Source of the DNA: Geojedonia sp051814705
GTDB taxonomy: Bacteria > Bacteroidota > Bacteroidia > Flavobacteriales > Flavobacteriaceae
Direction: 5' to 3'
NCBI GenBank assembly: GCA_051814705.1
Contig: JBPWQW010000004.1
Coordinates: forward strand, 248,001 to 312,000
DNA: 64,000 bases
Below, piece by piece: positions 51,479 to 60,448 of this stretch. The position numbers and the translations under genes are program-made. The notes under the pieces are model-generated. The model had not been told where the DNA came from. It saw only the letters and a program-made list of their open reading frames with translations, and ran no database searches. The first letter of the stretch is position 1. Each line of letters begins with the position of its first letter.

Positions 51479-53980
51479 CTACAACTCCGCCAAATTATTG
51501 TTTACAAAAAAGATGGCATTTACCAAAAAGAGCTTTCCGTTTTCCCAAAAGCTTCTAAATAGAGTATTGTCCACCATATAAATCAGGCTGCCACTGCCCA
51601 TGCGTTCCTCACCAAACACTAAGGTCTTGCCTAATGTTTTAAGGGCTTCGCTACCTGCAAAACCAGAGACACTTTTTGGGTTATCTTCTAAATAGGCCAC
51701 ATTATAGCCTTTGTCCAAAAGTTTATAGGTAGAGCTTCCCAACTTTAAGCTAAAGTAGTTGTCGGGATAGCCAAAGGCCATCGGGTGGGTGTTATCGACT
51801 TTGCTTTTAAAAATGGCGCCCGTAATCAATTGTTTGGCATGGTCACGCTCTCTGTCGGCATAAGGGATAAGATTGTCAGGTTTTTCTTTGTCTTTATCTT
51901 TGTCATCATCGGCTTTGTTGCGTTTTAAGGCAAAACCTTCTTTATCGGCAAAGGCGGTTAGGGCGCGGTCGATGGCAATCACTTTGCCTCCGGCCTTGAT
52001 CCAATCCTGTAGTTTTTTCATACCGTTTTCATTCAACATATCGCTATAGTTACCACTGGGCATAATAAGTACCTGGTATTTTGCTAGGTTAAGGTATTCA
52101 AAATGTTCAGTATTGAGAGAAGTAACTGGATAGTGCAATTGCTGTTCAAAAAATTGCCAGAGCTCTCCATAATTATAAGGCGATGTGCTGTCACCCGATA
52201 ACAAAGCTATTTTTGGCGGATGGATCAATTTAATGTTTGGAGACCCAAAATCGGGTCCTGATGTAGAAAACCCAGAGGCCACAGCGTCTAGTTGTCGGCC
52301 ATAGATGTTAGCAGTTTCTATAAGTTTATCGTCAAAGTTTTCGATGCTTTTATTATCGCCCCTTACCACAATCAAGGCACCTCGGTTAAACGATTTGCCA
52401 TCGGTAGTTAGTTGTTTTTCAGTAAATCTCACTTTAATGCCCTGTTGTAAAAGATTGGCTAAAAATTCGGCGTCCTTTAAACCGTCCCAATTCATCATAT
52501 ACCCTGTAGCAGAAACGGTTTTGCCATTTTTCACAGCGGTTTTGCCTACTGTTGTTGTAGCCACTAAATTACTGCTGGCAACAGCTTCCAATCCGTAAGC
52601 ATAGGGAACACTCCAAGCGGTAATGTCGTAGGTAAGTGAATCGGTTAATTTGGCAATGGGTTCAAACAAGACTTTTACCATTTTGCCCTTAGGTTGGTTG
52701 ACGCTCACCACCAAATCATTGGATGAAGTATTGATGCTTCCTTGTGCAGTGGTGGAATAGCGATACCCACTTACTTTTCCATTAGATGCATGTCCGTATT
52801 GGATCTCGTGCTTATCCAACAATGCAGCAACAGCTTCAATTTTATCGGCATCTCCTTGAAGCACATAACTTTTAGTTTTTAAGTCCGAAGTATTAAAAAA
52901 TTTATGAAACTCTTCATTCAGTTTTTCAGCATTATTCGAAGCCATTTCTATAGTCGAAAGTCCAGAAGTGGTATGGTGTTCAATACGATCCACGAGAGTC
53001 AATTCAGTGCCTTCATCATTTATAACACCCAAACCACCACGACCGTGGCCTGCTTGTTCAAAGGTCATTCCAATGGCACCCATATAGGTTGGATAGGTGT
53101 CCCCATAGCTGGGGTAAAACAAATCAAAGCGTTCACGGGTAAAATACAACCAGCCTTTGGCATCGAAATATTTGGCGTTATTTTTTCCGATTTGTGTTTG
53201 AAAGTCGCGTTGCCAAGCGCTGATAATTTCATGAAAAGGTTCGGCTGCTGGAGCAAAATAATAAGGGTTGTTGATACCCTGTTCGTGAAAATCCACATGG
53301 ATTTGCGGCATCCATGTATTGTACAGTTTTAATCGTGCTGCCGACTCAACTTGTGTTGCCCAAACCCAATCTCTGTTCAAATCAAAAAGGTAATGGTTTG
53401 GTCTTCCACCGGGCCAAGGCTCGTTATGCTCACTAGCTTGTTGGTCACTATCGTAAGGGGTGCTGGAGGTTTCGTTAAACCAATTTACGTAGCGGTCTCG
53501 ACCATCAGGGTTGATGCAGGGGTCGATGATAATCAGTGTGTTTTTTAGCCAATCTTGTTTTTGAGTCAATAAGGTGTACAAAGTTTTCATGGAGGCCTCA
53601 GTACTCGACGCTTCATTGCCATGTACATTATAGCTTAGCCAAACAATGGCGACCTGATTGGCGGTGGGATTGCCTTCTAAAATACCGGCATTTTTAAGAT
53701 TGTTTTCTCGAATGGTTTCAATATTTTTTAAGTTTTCTTCACTCGAGATGTAGGCAACCATCAATGGACGGCCTTCGTTAGTCTGCCCGTATTGTTCTAA
53801 TCTGACTTGATTTGGAAATTGGGAAGCTACGTACTTGTAATAATCGACTACCTGGTGATGTCTTGAAAATTTGGTCCCCAATTCGTAGCCTAAGAAGGCA
53901 TCTGGTGATTGTAAATTTTGGGCGGTTGAAATAGGGATAAACAACAGACTAATAAAAACGGTAGAAACAAATTTTAGCAT
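51479..53980 (-). CDS. M14 family zinc carboxypeptidase, secreted
   Basis: About 833 residues from MLKFVSTVFISLLFIPISTAQ, a signal peptide. Zinc motif HxxE in NVHGNEASSTEASM and the later histidine in VDFHEQG, with the substrate-binding NPDGRDRY and DLNRDW. A long C-terminal half, partly with a DUF4350/glutamine-amidotransferase-like fold (VIAIDRALTAF; ISGDST region), follows. It removes C-terminal residues from peptides in the periplasm. Monocistronic. Confidence 0.88.
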   Translation of the reverse strand: MLKFVSTVFISLLFIPISTAQNLQSPDAFLGYELGTKFSRHHQVVDYYKYVASQFPNQVRLEQYGQTNEGRPLMVAYISSEENLKNIETIRENNLKNAGILEGNPTANQVAIVWLSYNVHGNEASSTEASMKTLYTLLTQKQDWLKNTLIIIDPCINPDGRDRYVNWFNETSSTPYDSDQQASEHNEPWPGGRPNHYLFDLNRDWVWATQVESAARLKLYNTWMPQIHVDFHEQGINNPYYFAPAAEPFHEIISAWQRDFQTQIGKNNAKYFDAKGWLYFTRERFDLFYPSYGDTYPTYMGAIGMTFEQAGHGRGGLGVINDEGTELTLVDRIEHHTTSGLSTIEMASNNAEKLNEEFHKFFNTSDLKTKSYVLQGDADKIEAVAALLDKHEIQYGHASNGKVSGYRYSTTAQGSINTSSNDLVVSVNQPKGKMVKVLFEPIAKLTDSLTYDITAWSVPYAYGLEAVASSNLVATTTVGKTAVKNGKTVSATGYMMNWDGLKDAEFLANLLQQGIKVRFTEKQLTTDGKSFNRGALIVVRGDNKSIENFDDKLIETANIYGRQLDAVASGFSTSGPDFGSPNIKLIHPPKIALLSGDSTSPYNYGELWQFFEQQLHYPVTSLNTEHFEYLNLAKYQVLIMPSGNYSDMLNENGMKKLQDWIKAGGKVIAIDRALTAFADKEGFALKRNKADDDKDKDKEKPDNLIPYADRERDHAKQLITGAIFKSKVDNTHPMAFGYPDNYFSLKLGSSTYKLLDKGYNVAYLEDNPKSVSGFAGSEALKTLGKTLVFGEERMGSGSLIYMVDNTLFRSFWENGKLFLVNAIFFVNNNLAEL

Positions 53981-54069
53981 TTTAGTAGGATTAGTATTGA
54001 ACATAAAAGTAAAGATAGGAAGCTGTAATGAATTAACTAAAATTTAGAACAAAAAATATTTAAGAGCCT

Positions 54070-54077
54070 TATCTTTA
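54070..54077 (+). promoter_or_regulatory. -7 element of bshC
   Basis: TATCTTTA (one change from TAnnTTTG), 23 bases before the ATG. Confidence 0.5.
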
Positions 54078-54100
54078 CGGCAGATTTATTAGATTATATT

Positions 54101-55702
54101 ATGCCAACAGACTGTATTCCGTTTAAAGACACCACATATTTTTCATCTTTAATCTGTGATTATTTAGAGGAATCCAAACCCCTGAAAACCTTTTATAATA
54201 GGTTTCCTAACCTTGAAAATTTTAAGGATCAAATACATGAAAAACGATTGTCTGTTCAAGCTCAGTCGAGAACTGTTTTGGTTTCCAGTTTAAAAGCTCA
54301 GTATAAAAATTTTGAAGCTTCAAAACTCACCAACCAACATATTGAATCCCTAAAACTCGAAAACACTTTTACAATTACAACAGGGCATCAGCTTAATATT
54401 TTTACGGGACCCTTGTACTTTCTGTATAAAATCATATCCACATTAAACCTCTGTAAACAGCTTAAAGCAGCCTATCCAGAATATAATTTTGTACCGATTT
54501 ATTGGATGGCGACCGAGGATCACGATTTTGACGAAATCAATTATTTTAATTTTAGCGGAAAGAAAATCCAATGGACCAAATCAGCTTCAGGCGCTGTTGG
54601 AGCTTTGGATTTAAATGGAATGGATGAAGTTTTTAAAGTTTTCGCAAATCAACTCAACCATACAGAAAATGCCGAAGATTTAAAGCAGTTATTTAAAAAA
54701 GCATATCTCGAACATCAAAATTTGGCCGATGCTATGCGTTATTTGGTGAATGAACTGTTTAAAGATTACGGATTGGTCATTCTGGACGGAGACGATAAAG
54801 AATTAAAACGTCTATATAGTCCTTATATGGAAGACGAATTGGTGAATCAAACCGCATTTAAATTAGTTTCAGAGACCAATCGACACCTTAACAACGTAGC
54901 ATCCAACTATAAAATTCAAGTCAATCCCAGAGAAATCAATCTGTTTTATCTTAGAGAAAACTTACGGGAACGCCTGGTTGAAAGCGATGGAATCTATAGC
55001 GTTTTTGGAACCAAAATCACTTGGAATAAAAGCGAATTACTAAAAGAGCTTCATGAGTTTCCAGAACGGTTTAGCCCCAATGTGATTTTGCGTCCATTAT
55101 ATCAAGAAGTGGTTTTGCCCAATTTGTGTTATATCGGAGGTGGTGGCGAATTGGCCTATTGGCTGCAGCTAAAATCCAATTTTGAAGCTAATAAAGTGAC
55201 CTTTCCAATTTTGTTGCTACGGAATTCGGTGGTGTTGGTTTCTGCAAAACAAAAGGAAAAACTTAAAAAATTAGACCTTTCTGTTAGAGATTTATTTTTA
55301 AAACAGGAGAGTTTAATCACTAAAGTTACGAAGCAAGTTTCAAAAATTAAAATTGATTTTAGTTCCCAAAAAGAGCTTTTAAATCAACAGTTTAAGGATT
55401 TATATACACTAGCCGAACAAACAGACAAATCCTTTAAGGGAGCCGTAGCTGCACAGGAACGGAAACAAATCAATGGGTTGGAACATCTTGAAAAGCGGTT
55501 ATTAAAAGCACAAAAACGAAAATTGAACGACTTGTTGGAACGGGTTGTCCAACTTCAAAATGAACTGTTTCCTCATCAAAGTTTGCAGGAGCGGACTGCC
55601 AATTTTTCGGAATTCTACTTTGAGTATGGGAGCGGAATCGTTCCTAAGCTTATGAAGCATTTAGAACCCTTAAATGGCACATTTCTAGTTCTTGAAATTT
55701 GA
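54101..55702 (+). CDS. bshC: Bacillithiol biosynthesis cysteine-adding enzyme BshC
   Basis: 533 residues, full length. TTGHQLNIFTGPLYFLYKIISTLNLCKQL and FVPIYWMATEDHDFDEINYFN are the characteristic blocks, followed by a coiled-coil region (QKEKLKKLDLSVRDL... LEKRLLKAQKRKLNDLLERVVQLQNELFPHQSLQERTANFSEF). It ligates cysteine to GlcN-malate, the last step of bacillithiol synthesis, so this organism probably uses bacillithiol as a low-molecular-weight thiol. BshA and BshB are not in the window. Confidence 0.95.
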   Translation: MPTDCIPFKDTTYFSSLICDYLEESKPLKTFYNRFPNLENFKDQIHEKRLSVQAQSRTVLVSSLKAQYKNFEASKLTNQHIESLKLENTFTITTGHQLNIFTGPLYFLYKIISTLNLCKQLKAAYPEYNFVPIYWMATEDHDFDEINYFNFSGKKIQWTKSASGAVGALDLNGMDEVFKVFANQLNHTENAEDLKQLFKKAYLEHQNLADAMRYLVNELFKDYGLVILDGDDKELKRLYSPYMEDELVNQTAFKLVSETNRHLNNVASNYKIQVNPREINLFYLRENLRERLVESDGIYSVFGTKITWNKSELLKELHEFPERFSPNVILRPLYQEVVLPNLCYIGGGGELAYWLQLKSNFEANKVTFPILLLRNSVVLVSAKQKEKLKKLDLSVRDLFLKQESLITKVTKQVSKIKIDFSSQKELLNQQFKDLYTLAEQTDKSFKGAVAAQERKQINGLEHLEKRLLKAQKRKLNDLLERVVQLQNELFPHQSLQERTANFSEFYFEYGSGIVPKLMKHLEPLNGTFLVLEI

Positions 55703-55707
55703 ATAAA

Positions 55708-55742
55708 AATCGTAAATCGTAAAACGTATTTATAAAATCATT
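55708..55742 (+). repeat. 7-base-period array in the guaA promoter
   Basis: Five consecutive heptads: AATCGTA twice, AAACGTA, TTTATAA, AATCATT. They end 2 bases before the promoter box TATTTTTG. The AATCGTA pair and the closing AATCATT also occur in the rimO array 5.6 kb away. Confidence 0.75.
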
Positions 55743-55744
55743 GT

Positions 55745-55752
55745 TATTTTTG
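55745..55752 (+). promoter_or_regulatory. guaA promoter -7 element
   Basis: TATTTTTG, an exact TAnnTTTG match ending 3 bases before the ATG, which would give an essentially leaderless mRNA. Confidence 0.6.
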
Positions 55753-55755
55753 CGC

Positions 55756-57291
55756 ATGCAACACAACAAGGTCCTTATTTTAGATTTCGGCTCGCAGTAC
55801 ACACAGCTTATTGCACGCCGAGTGAGAGAACTCAACATTTACTGTGAAATCCATCCCTATAACAAAGTTCTGCCGGATATCGACAGTTTTAAAGCCGTTA
55901 TTTTATCTGGAAGTCCGTTTTCGGTAAGAGCTGACGATGCTCTGCATCTCGATTTGTCAAATATTAGAGGTAAAAAACCATTGCTCGGAATCTGTTATGG
56001 AGCTCAGTATCTGGCTCATTTTTCTGGTGGCGAAGTCGCACCGTCCAATACACGTGAGTACGGACGGGCCAATTTAAATACCATCAAAGACGATGAGCTC
56101 TTTTTTGATAAAATCAAGAAAGGCACTCAAGTTTGGATGAGCCATAGCGATACCATAAAAACTTTGCCTACAAATGGTGTCTTGATTGCGAGTACTCATG
56201 ATGTAAAAAACGCAGCCTATAAAATTGAAGGCGAACGAACTTATGGCATACAATTTCATCCAGAAGTTTACCATACTACAGAAGGGAAGCAACTTCTGGA
56301 AAACTTTTTGGTGAAAATAGCAGAAGTGAGTCAAGATTGGACGCCTCAATCTTTTGTGGAAGAAACTGTTGAGAATCTTAAAGTTAAATTAGGTAGCGAT
56401 AAAGTCGTACTAGGTTTATCGGGAGGTGTAGATTCATCTGTGGCGGCTATGTTATTGCACAAAGCCATTGGTAAAAATTTGTATTGCATCTTTGTTAATA
56501 ACGGTTTGCTGCGTAAAAATGAATACGTAAATGTATTGAAACAATACGAAGGCATGGGCCTAAACGTGAAAGGAGTCGACGCTTCGGCACGCTTTTTGGA
56601 TGCTTTGGAAAACCTAAGCGATCCAGAGCTTAAACGCAAAGCAATTGGTCGGGTGTTCATTGAAGTTTTTGACGACGAAGCCCATCGTATTGAGAACGTG
56701 AAATGGTTGGCGCAAGGCACCATTTACCCAGATGTTATCGAAAGTATTTCGGCAACAGGAGGCCCAAGTGCAACCATTAAAAGCCATCATAATGTTGGAG
56801 GCTTACCGGATTATATGAAACTAAAAATAGTAGAGCCAATGCGCATGCTGTTTAAGGATGAGGTTCGACGTGTTGGTGCTTCCATTGGGATGAGCAAAGA
56901 ACTATTGGGCAGACACCCTTTTCCGGGACCTGGATTGGCGATTCGCATTCTAGGGAGTCCAACCCGTGAAAATGTGCGTATATTACAAGAAGTAGATGCT
57001 ATTTTTATAGACAATTTAAAATCTTGGAATTTATACGATAAAGTCTGGCAAGCCGGAGCCATTTTATTACCGGTAAATAGTGTTGGGGTTATGGGCGATG
57101 AGCGAACCTATGAAAAATGTGTGGCTTTAAGAGCTGTGGAAAGCACAGATGGAATGACCGCAGATTGGGTTAATTTGCCTTATGATTTTTTGCAAAAAAC
57201 ATCCAATGAAATAATAAATAAGGTTAAAGGCGTTAATAGAGTAGTGTATGACATTAGTTCAAAACCGCCCGCTACCATAGAATGGGAATAA
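55756..57291 (+). CDS. guaA: GMP synthase (glutamine-hydrolysing)
   Basis: About 511 residues from MQHNKVLILDFGSQYTQ, the family-typical N-terminus; an in-frame codon 5 residues earlier lies inside the promoter box. Class I glutamine amidotransferase domain: Cys in GICYGAQYLAHF, His/Glu in GIQFHPEVYHT; ATP-pyrophosphatase with P-loop LSGGVDSSVAAML; C-terminal dimerisation domain ending SSKPPATIEWE. Converts XMP to GMP. Monocistronic, with the heptad array in its promoter. Confidence 0.98.
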   Translation: MQHNKVLILDFGSQYTQLIARRVRELNIYCEIHPYNKVLPDIDSFKAVILSGSPFSVRADDALHLDLSNIRGKKPLLGICYGAQYLAHFSGGEVAPSNTREYGRANLNTIKDDELFFDKIKKGTQVWMSHSDTIKTLPTNGVLIASTHDVKNAAYKIEGERTYGIQFHPEVYHTTEGKQLLENFLVKIAEVSQDWTPQSFVEETVENLKVKLGSDKVVLGLSGGVDSSVAAMLLHKAIGKNLYCIFVNNGLLRKNEYVNVLKQYEGMGLNVKGVDASARFLDALENLSDPELKRKAIGRVFIEVFDDEAHRIENVKWLAQGTIYPDVIESISATGGPSATIKSHHNVGGLPDYMKLKIVEPMRMLFKDEVRRVGASIGMSKELLGRHPFPGPGLAIRILGSPTRENVRILQEVDAIFIDNLKSWNLYDKVWQAGAILLPVNSVGVMGDERTYEKCVALRAVESTDGMTADWVNLPYDFLQKTSNEIINKVKGVNRVVYDISSKPPATIEWE

Positions 57292-57293
57292 AA

Positions 57294-57411
57294 ATCCTTT
57301 GAAAAAAGGAATCTTAAAATATTTGAAGAATTATAAATAAGATTTCCGCTGGAATTTACCCTAAACGTCTTTCGGTAGGCGTAATGGAAGTCGAAAGACA
57401 GAAAAATATAC
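57294..57411 (+). other. Gap between guaA and the LysM gene
   Basis: Contains a short TCCTTT/AAAGGA hairpin right after the guaA stop and a REP-like inverted repeat, GTCTTTCG (57367-57374) with CGAAAGAC (57392-57399). No gene. Confidence 0.6.
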
Positions 57412-59343
57412 ATGAAAAAACTTGTTTTAATTTTAATAATCGTCTTAAGTTATGTGACTGTAATTCAGGCTCAAGATCTTATAAAACACAAAGTTACTCA
57501 AGGCGAGACCATAGAATCCATTGCAAAACTCTATTTAGTTACACCTCATGATATCTTGGTGTTAAACCCCGATGCCAAAAAAGGAGTTATTACAGGTAAT
57601 ACACTCATTATCCCTATTACTAAAATTACCAGTCAAAACCCTCAAGAAGAAGTCAAAGAAATCATAGGCTATAGGACTGTTAAGGTTAGACGTCAAGAAA
57701 CGCTTTACAATTTATCCAAAGAGAACAATATCTCTATTGAAGAGTTAAAAAAACACAATAGGTTTTTATATTCCGAACCTCTTAAAAAAGGAGATAAAAT
57801 AAGGATTCCTCGATATAAAACTATCGTTTCACAAGTTACAGTAAACAACACGCTTAAAACCTACACCGTTCAGCCAAAAGAAGGCAAATGGCGTGTGGCT
57901 TATAAATTTGATATGACCATCCCAGAACTTGAAGCCTTAAACCCAAATATGAATGAGGTACTTCAATCTGGTGATCAACTTGTGGTTCCAAACATAAAAA
58001 ATCATGAAGAGCAATCGGTTGATGACGATTTTAACTATTACACAGTTTTAAAAAGTGAGGGTTTTATGGCCTTAAACCGTAAACTTGGTGTTACACAACA
58101 AGAGCTGGAAGATTTGAATCCTGGTTTAAAAGAAACCGGATTAAAATTAGGTATGATTTTAAAGCTATCTGCAAGAGGTGTAAACAATGTGGTTTCTGAT
58201 GATTTTGAAAACACAAACCTGACGAGAAACCTTAAAAATCTTGGAGTAAAAAATTTGGCGCTTATGCTCCCATTTCGATTGAACAGGATCGATGTAGATT
58301 CGGTTGCCGAAGCCAAAGCTGCTATTAGAAACGACGGTTATTTATCTTTGTCTTTAGACTTTGAATCGGGCGTGTTAATGGCCTTGGATTCTGCCAAACG
58401 ATTGGGAATTTCTACCAACTTAAAAGTATTTGATACCGAAAATCAAATCGCACAAGTCAATGCGCTATTAAACCGGAATGATTTTTCAAAATATGATGCC
58501 GTTATTGGTCCGTTATTACCACAAAATTTGGAGCGGGTCGCTGCCGCTTTGAAGAGTGATAATATCCCTGTAATTTCACCGTTCACCATTCCTGAACATT
58601 TATACGATAATGTGTTTCAATCGATTCCTTCAAATGAATTAATGGAACAAACCATTATAAATTTTGTAAAGGTCAATCCAACACAAAAAAATATCATCAT
58701 CATAGCCGATGAAAAAAATCGTTCAAAGAGCAATCGGTTAAAGGCCGAGTTTTCAACAGCAAGACAAATTTTTTCCAAAAAAGGGAAAGAAGGCAAAGAC
58801 CTATATTATGTAATTTTAGATGAAATTAGAAGCAATTTCAGACCCGGACAGAACCTTGTTTTCCTTGAGACCAACAATAGTGGCTTTATATCTAACGTAA
58901 CCAGCATGCTCAATGGCTTAAATGGTCAAAAAAGGGAAAATGAAGTTGCCTTTGAAATTGTTTTATACACAACAAACAAATCTTCAGCTTTTGATGATGA
59001 AGCCAATGTATCCAATACTCATCTCTCCAATCTAAAATTCCATTACCCATCTCCTAATAAAGCCTTTGATGTTGAGAAACCCAATAGTTTTGTTGAGGCC
59101 TATAAAACCATTTATGGAGTAGTACCTAGTAAATATGCGACAAGAGGTTTTGATCTAACCTTGGATATTCTTTTGCGTTTAGCGTCGGATGATGATTTGT
59201 ACAAAGCTTCCAAAAGTGATGTGGAAACGGAATATGTTGAAAACAAATTTAGATACTCCAAAAAACTCTTTGGTGGTTATTACAACGAGGCCGTTTATGT
59301 GGTTAAATATGACGATATGACCATTGTTGAGGCCAAGGACTGA
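57412..59343 (+). CDS. LysM peptidoglycan-binding protein with periplasmic-binding-like domain
   Basis: 643 residues, signal peptide (LVLILIIVLSYVTVIQAQ). Four LysM-type repeats at about 23-70, 85-130, 145-190 and 205-250 (for example HKVTQGETIESIAKLYLVTPHDILVLNPD and YTVQPKEGKWRVAYKFDMTIPELEALNPN). The rest (about 275-640) has the periplasmic-binding-protein type 1 fold of amino-acid ABC receptors (NLALMLPFRLNRID, AVIGPLLPQNLERVAAALKSDNIPVISPF). No transporter is adjacent, so it is likely a cell-wall-anchored sensor or structural factor. Confidence 0.88.
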   Translation: MKKLVLILIIVLSYVTVIQAQDLIKHKVTQGETIESIAKLYLVTPHDILVLNPDAKKGVITGNTLIIPITKITSQNPQEEVKEIIGYRTVKVRRQETLYNLSKENNISIEELKKHNRFLYSEPLKKGDKIRIPRYKTIVSQVTVNNTLKTYTVQPKEGKWRVAYKFDMTIPELEALNPNMNEVLQSGDQLVVPNIKNHEEQSVDDDFNYYTVLKSEGFMALNRKLGVTQQELEDLNPGLKETGLKLGMILKLSARGVNNVVSDDFENTNLTRNLKNLGVKNLALMLPFRLNRIDVDSVAEAKAAIRNDGYLSLSLDFESGVLMALDSAKRLGISTNLKVFDTENQIAQVNALLNRNDFSKYDAVIGPLLPQNLERVAAALKSDNIPVISPFTIPEHLYDNVFQSIPSNELMEQTIINFVKVNPTQKNIIIIADEKNRSKSNRLKAEFSTARQIFSKKGKEGKDLYYVILDEIRSNFRPGQNLVFLETNNSGFISNVTSMLNGLNGQKRENEVAFEIVLYTTNKSSAFDDEANVSNTHLSNLKFHYPSPNKAFDVEKPNSFVEAYKTIYGVVPSKYATRGFDLTLDILLRLASDDDLYKASKSDVETEYVENKFRYSKKLFGGYYNEAVYVVKYDDMTIVEAKD

Positions 59344-59397
59344 CCTTTAAAATCCATATTAACATACGATTATAAATATTAAGGCGTTACTAAATTT

Positions 59398-59943
59398 ATG
59401 GGCCACAATCTTTTTATGTTCAGTTTGATTTTATTTTTGACGGTTCACCTTCCTGAAGAAACCATAGGGTGGCGTGATGATTTAAAATTGACTTGGAGCG
59501 ATTTTAAGGGCAAAAAGAACACAAAATCCGATGCTGTGGCAGTTACCGCATCGGGGATTACTTTTGCCTATTCGGTAAAGAAGGCCAATGCCACAGTTGT
59601 TGATTTCATACCTGTAGTTGAAGCCCATTTTTATCCCAACAGATCTTGGGTGGTCCAAGAGCTTGCTGACGATTATATTTTGATTCATGAGCAATTGCAC
59701 TTTGATATAACAGAACTACATGTTCGTAAGTTTAGAAAACAGCTCAGCCAAGTTAAGATTTCCAACCGAATAGATACGGTTTTGGACGCCTTGCACAAAA
59801 GCATCAATAAAGAGCTCGCCACCATGCAAACCCAATACGATAAAGAAAGTAATAATTCCATAAACAAAAAAGAACAGACTAAATGGTCAGTTTTTGTAGC
59901 GAACGAACTAAAAAAGCTTGAACGCTTTAAATCAAAATATTAA
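59398..59943 (+). CDS. DUF922-family HExxH protein
   Basis: 181 residues. Signal-like start (MFSLILFLTVHLP), then LTWSDFKGKK and the HExxH motif in LIHEQLHFDITELHVRKFR (H, E and a second H), with later charged helices (INKELATMQTQYDKESN). DUF922 proteins are predicted zinc-dependent proteases of the periplasm. It starts 54 bases after the LysM gene, and the following DUF3820 gene begins on the very next base (GTG). Confidence 0.8.
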   Translation: MGHNLFMFSLILFLTVHLPEETIGWRDDLKLTWSDFKGKKNTKSDAVAVTASGITFAYSVKKANATVVDFIPVVEAHFYPNRSWVVQELADDYILIHEQLHFDITELHVRKFRKQLSQVKISNRIDTVLDALHKSINKELATMQTQYDKESNNSINKKEQTKWSVFVANELKKLERFKSKY

Positions 59944-60183
59944 GTGTTAATACAACCGGATAAAGACTTCCTCATCAAGCTAGCTCATACCAAAATGCCT
60001 TATGGTAAATATAAAGACCGTTATTTAATAGACTTACCAGAATATTATATCGTTTGGTATCATACTAAAGGCTTCCCAAAAGGAAAATTAGGAGACATGC
60101 TTCAAACCGTATATGAACTCAAGCTAAATGGTTTGGAAGAACTTATTAGAAACATAAAGCGACAATTTCCTATTCCGCGGTAA
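59944..60183 (+). CDS. DUF3820 family protein
   Basis: 79 residues starting at GTG, immediately after the previous TAA. Core KMPYGKYKDRYLIDLPEYYIVWYHTKGFPKGKLGDMLQTVYELKLNG is the DUF3820 domain. The GKYKDR...DLPxxY...W...FP pattern matches the C-terminal domain of the exonuclease at 42.0-42.8 kb. Probably a nucleic-acid-related accessory protein. Cotranscribed with the DUF922 gene. Confidence 0.82.
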   Translation: MLIQPDKDFLIKLAHTKMPYGKYKDRYLIDLPEYYIVWYHTKGFPKGKLGDMLQTVYELKLNGLEELIRNIKRQFPIPR

Positions 60184-60322
60184 TAGTTCGTCTTGGAATA
60201 TTCTTGAATCTAGAGAAACTTGCTACGGGCTTCCGGGTAGGGCCATAGCTAAAACTTTTGGTCATCCGTTTTAAATAATCCAATGCTTTGTCTGGATATT
60301 TTATATAGGATAGCTCACGAAA
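60170..60322 (-). pseudogene. Remnant of an unidentified gene's 3' end
   Basis: On the minus strand 50 codons read like a real protein end (YIKYPDKALDYLKRM, SYGPTRKPVASFSR, ending NIPRRTITAE then a stop), overlapping the DUF3820 gene's last bases. The frame is broken by a TAG at 60323-60325, beyond which it reads on for about 16 codons. No start codon of the proper kind is present; I do not recognise the family. The other possibility is chance coding-like sequence. Confidence 0.4.
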
Positions 60323-60420
60323 CTAGGGTATTTGATGACTAATTTCAAATCGTTTTAGGTTACAATTAAAACACAATTAATTAACTCAAAAACAATACGA
60401 CAATAACTATTTAAATTTTG

Positions 60421-60428
60421 TAAATTTG
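60421..60428 (+). promoter_or_regulatory. pyrG promoter -7 element
   Basis: TAAATTTG, exact TAnnTTTG match, 20 bases before the ATG. It is followed by a short hairpin TGCGTT-TAAC-AACGCA (60431-60446) that ends 2 bases before the ATG. Confidence 0.65.
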
Positions 60429-60448
60429 CCTGCGTTTAACAACGCATA

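Noticed and set aside
52904..53332. 142-codon open frame on the plus strand inside the M14 peptidase gene
   Set aside because: It lies wholly antisense to a well-supported gene, has no family resemblance, and no promoter or start context.
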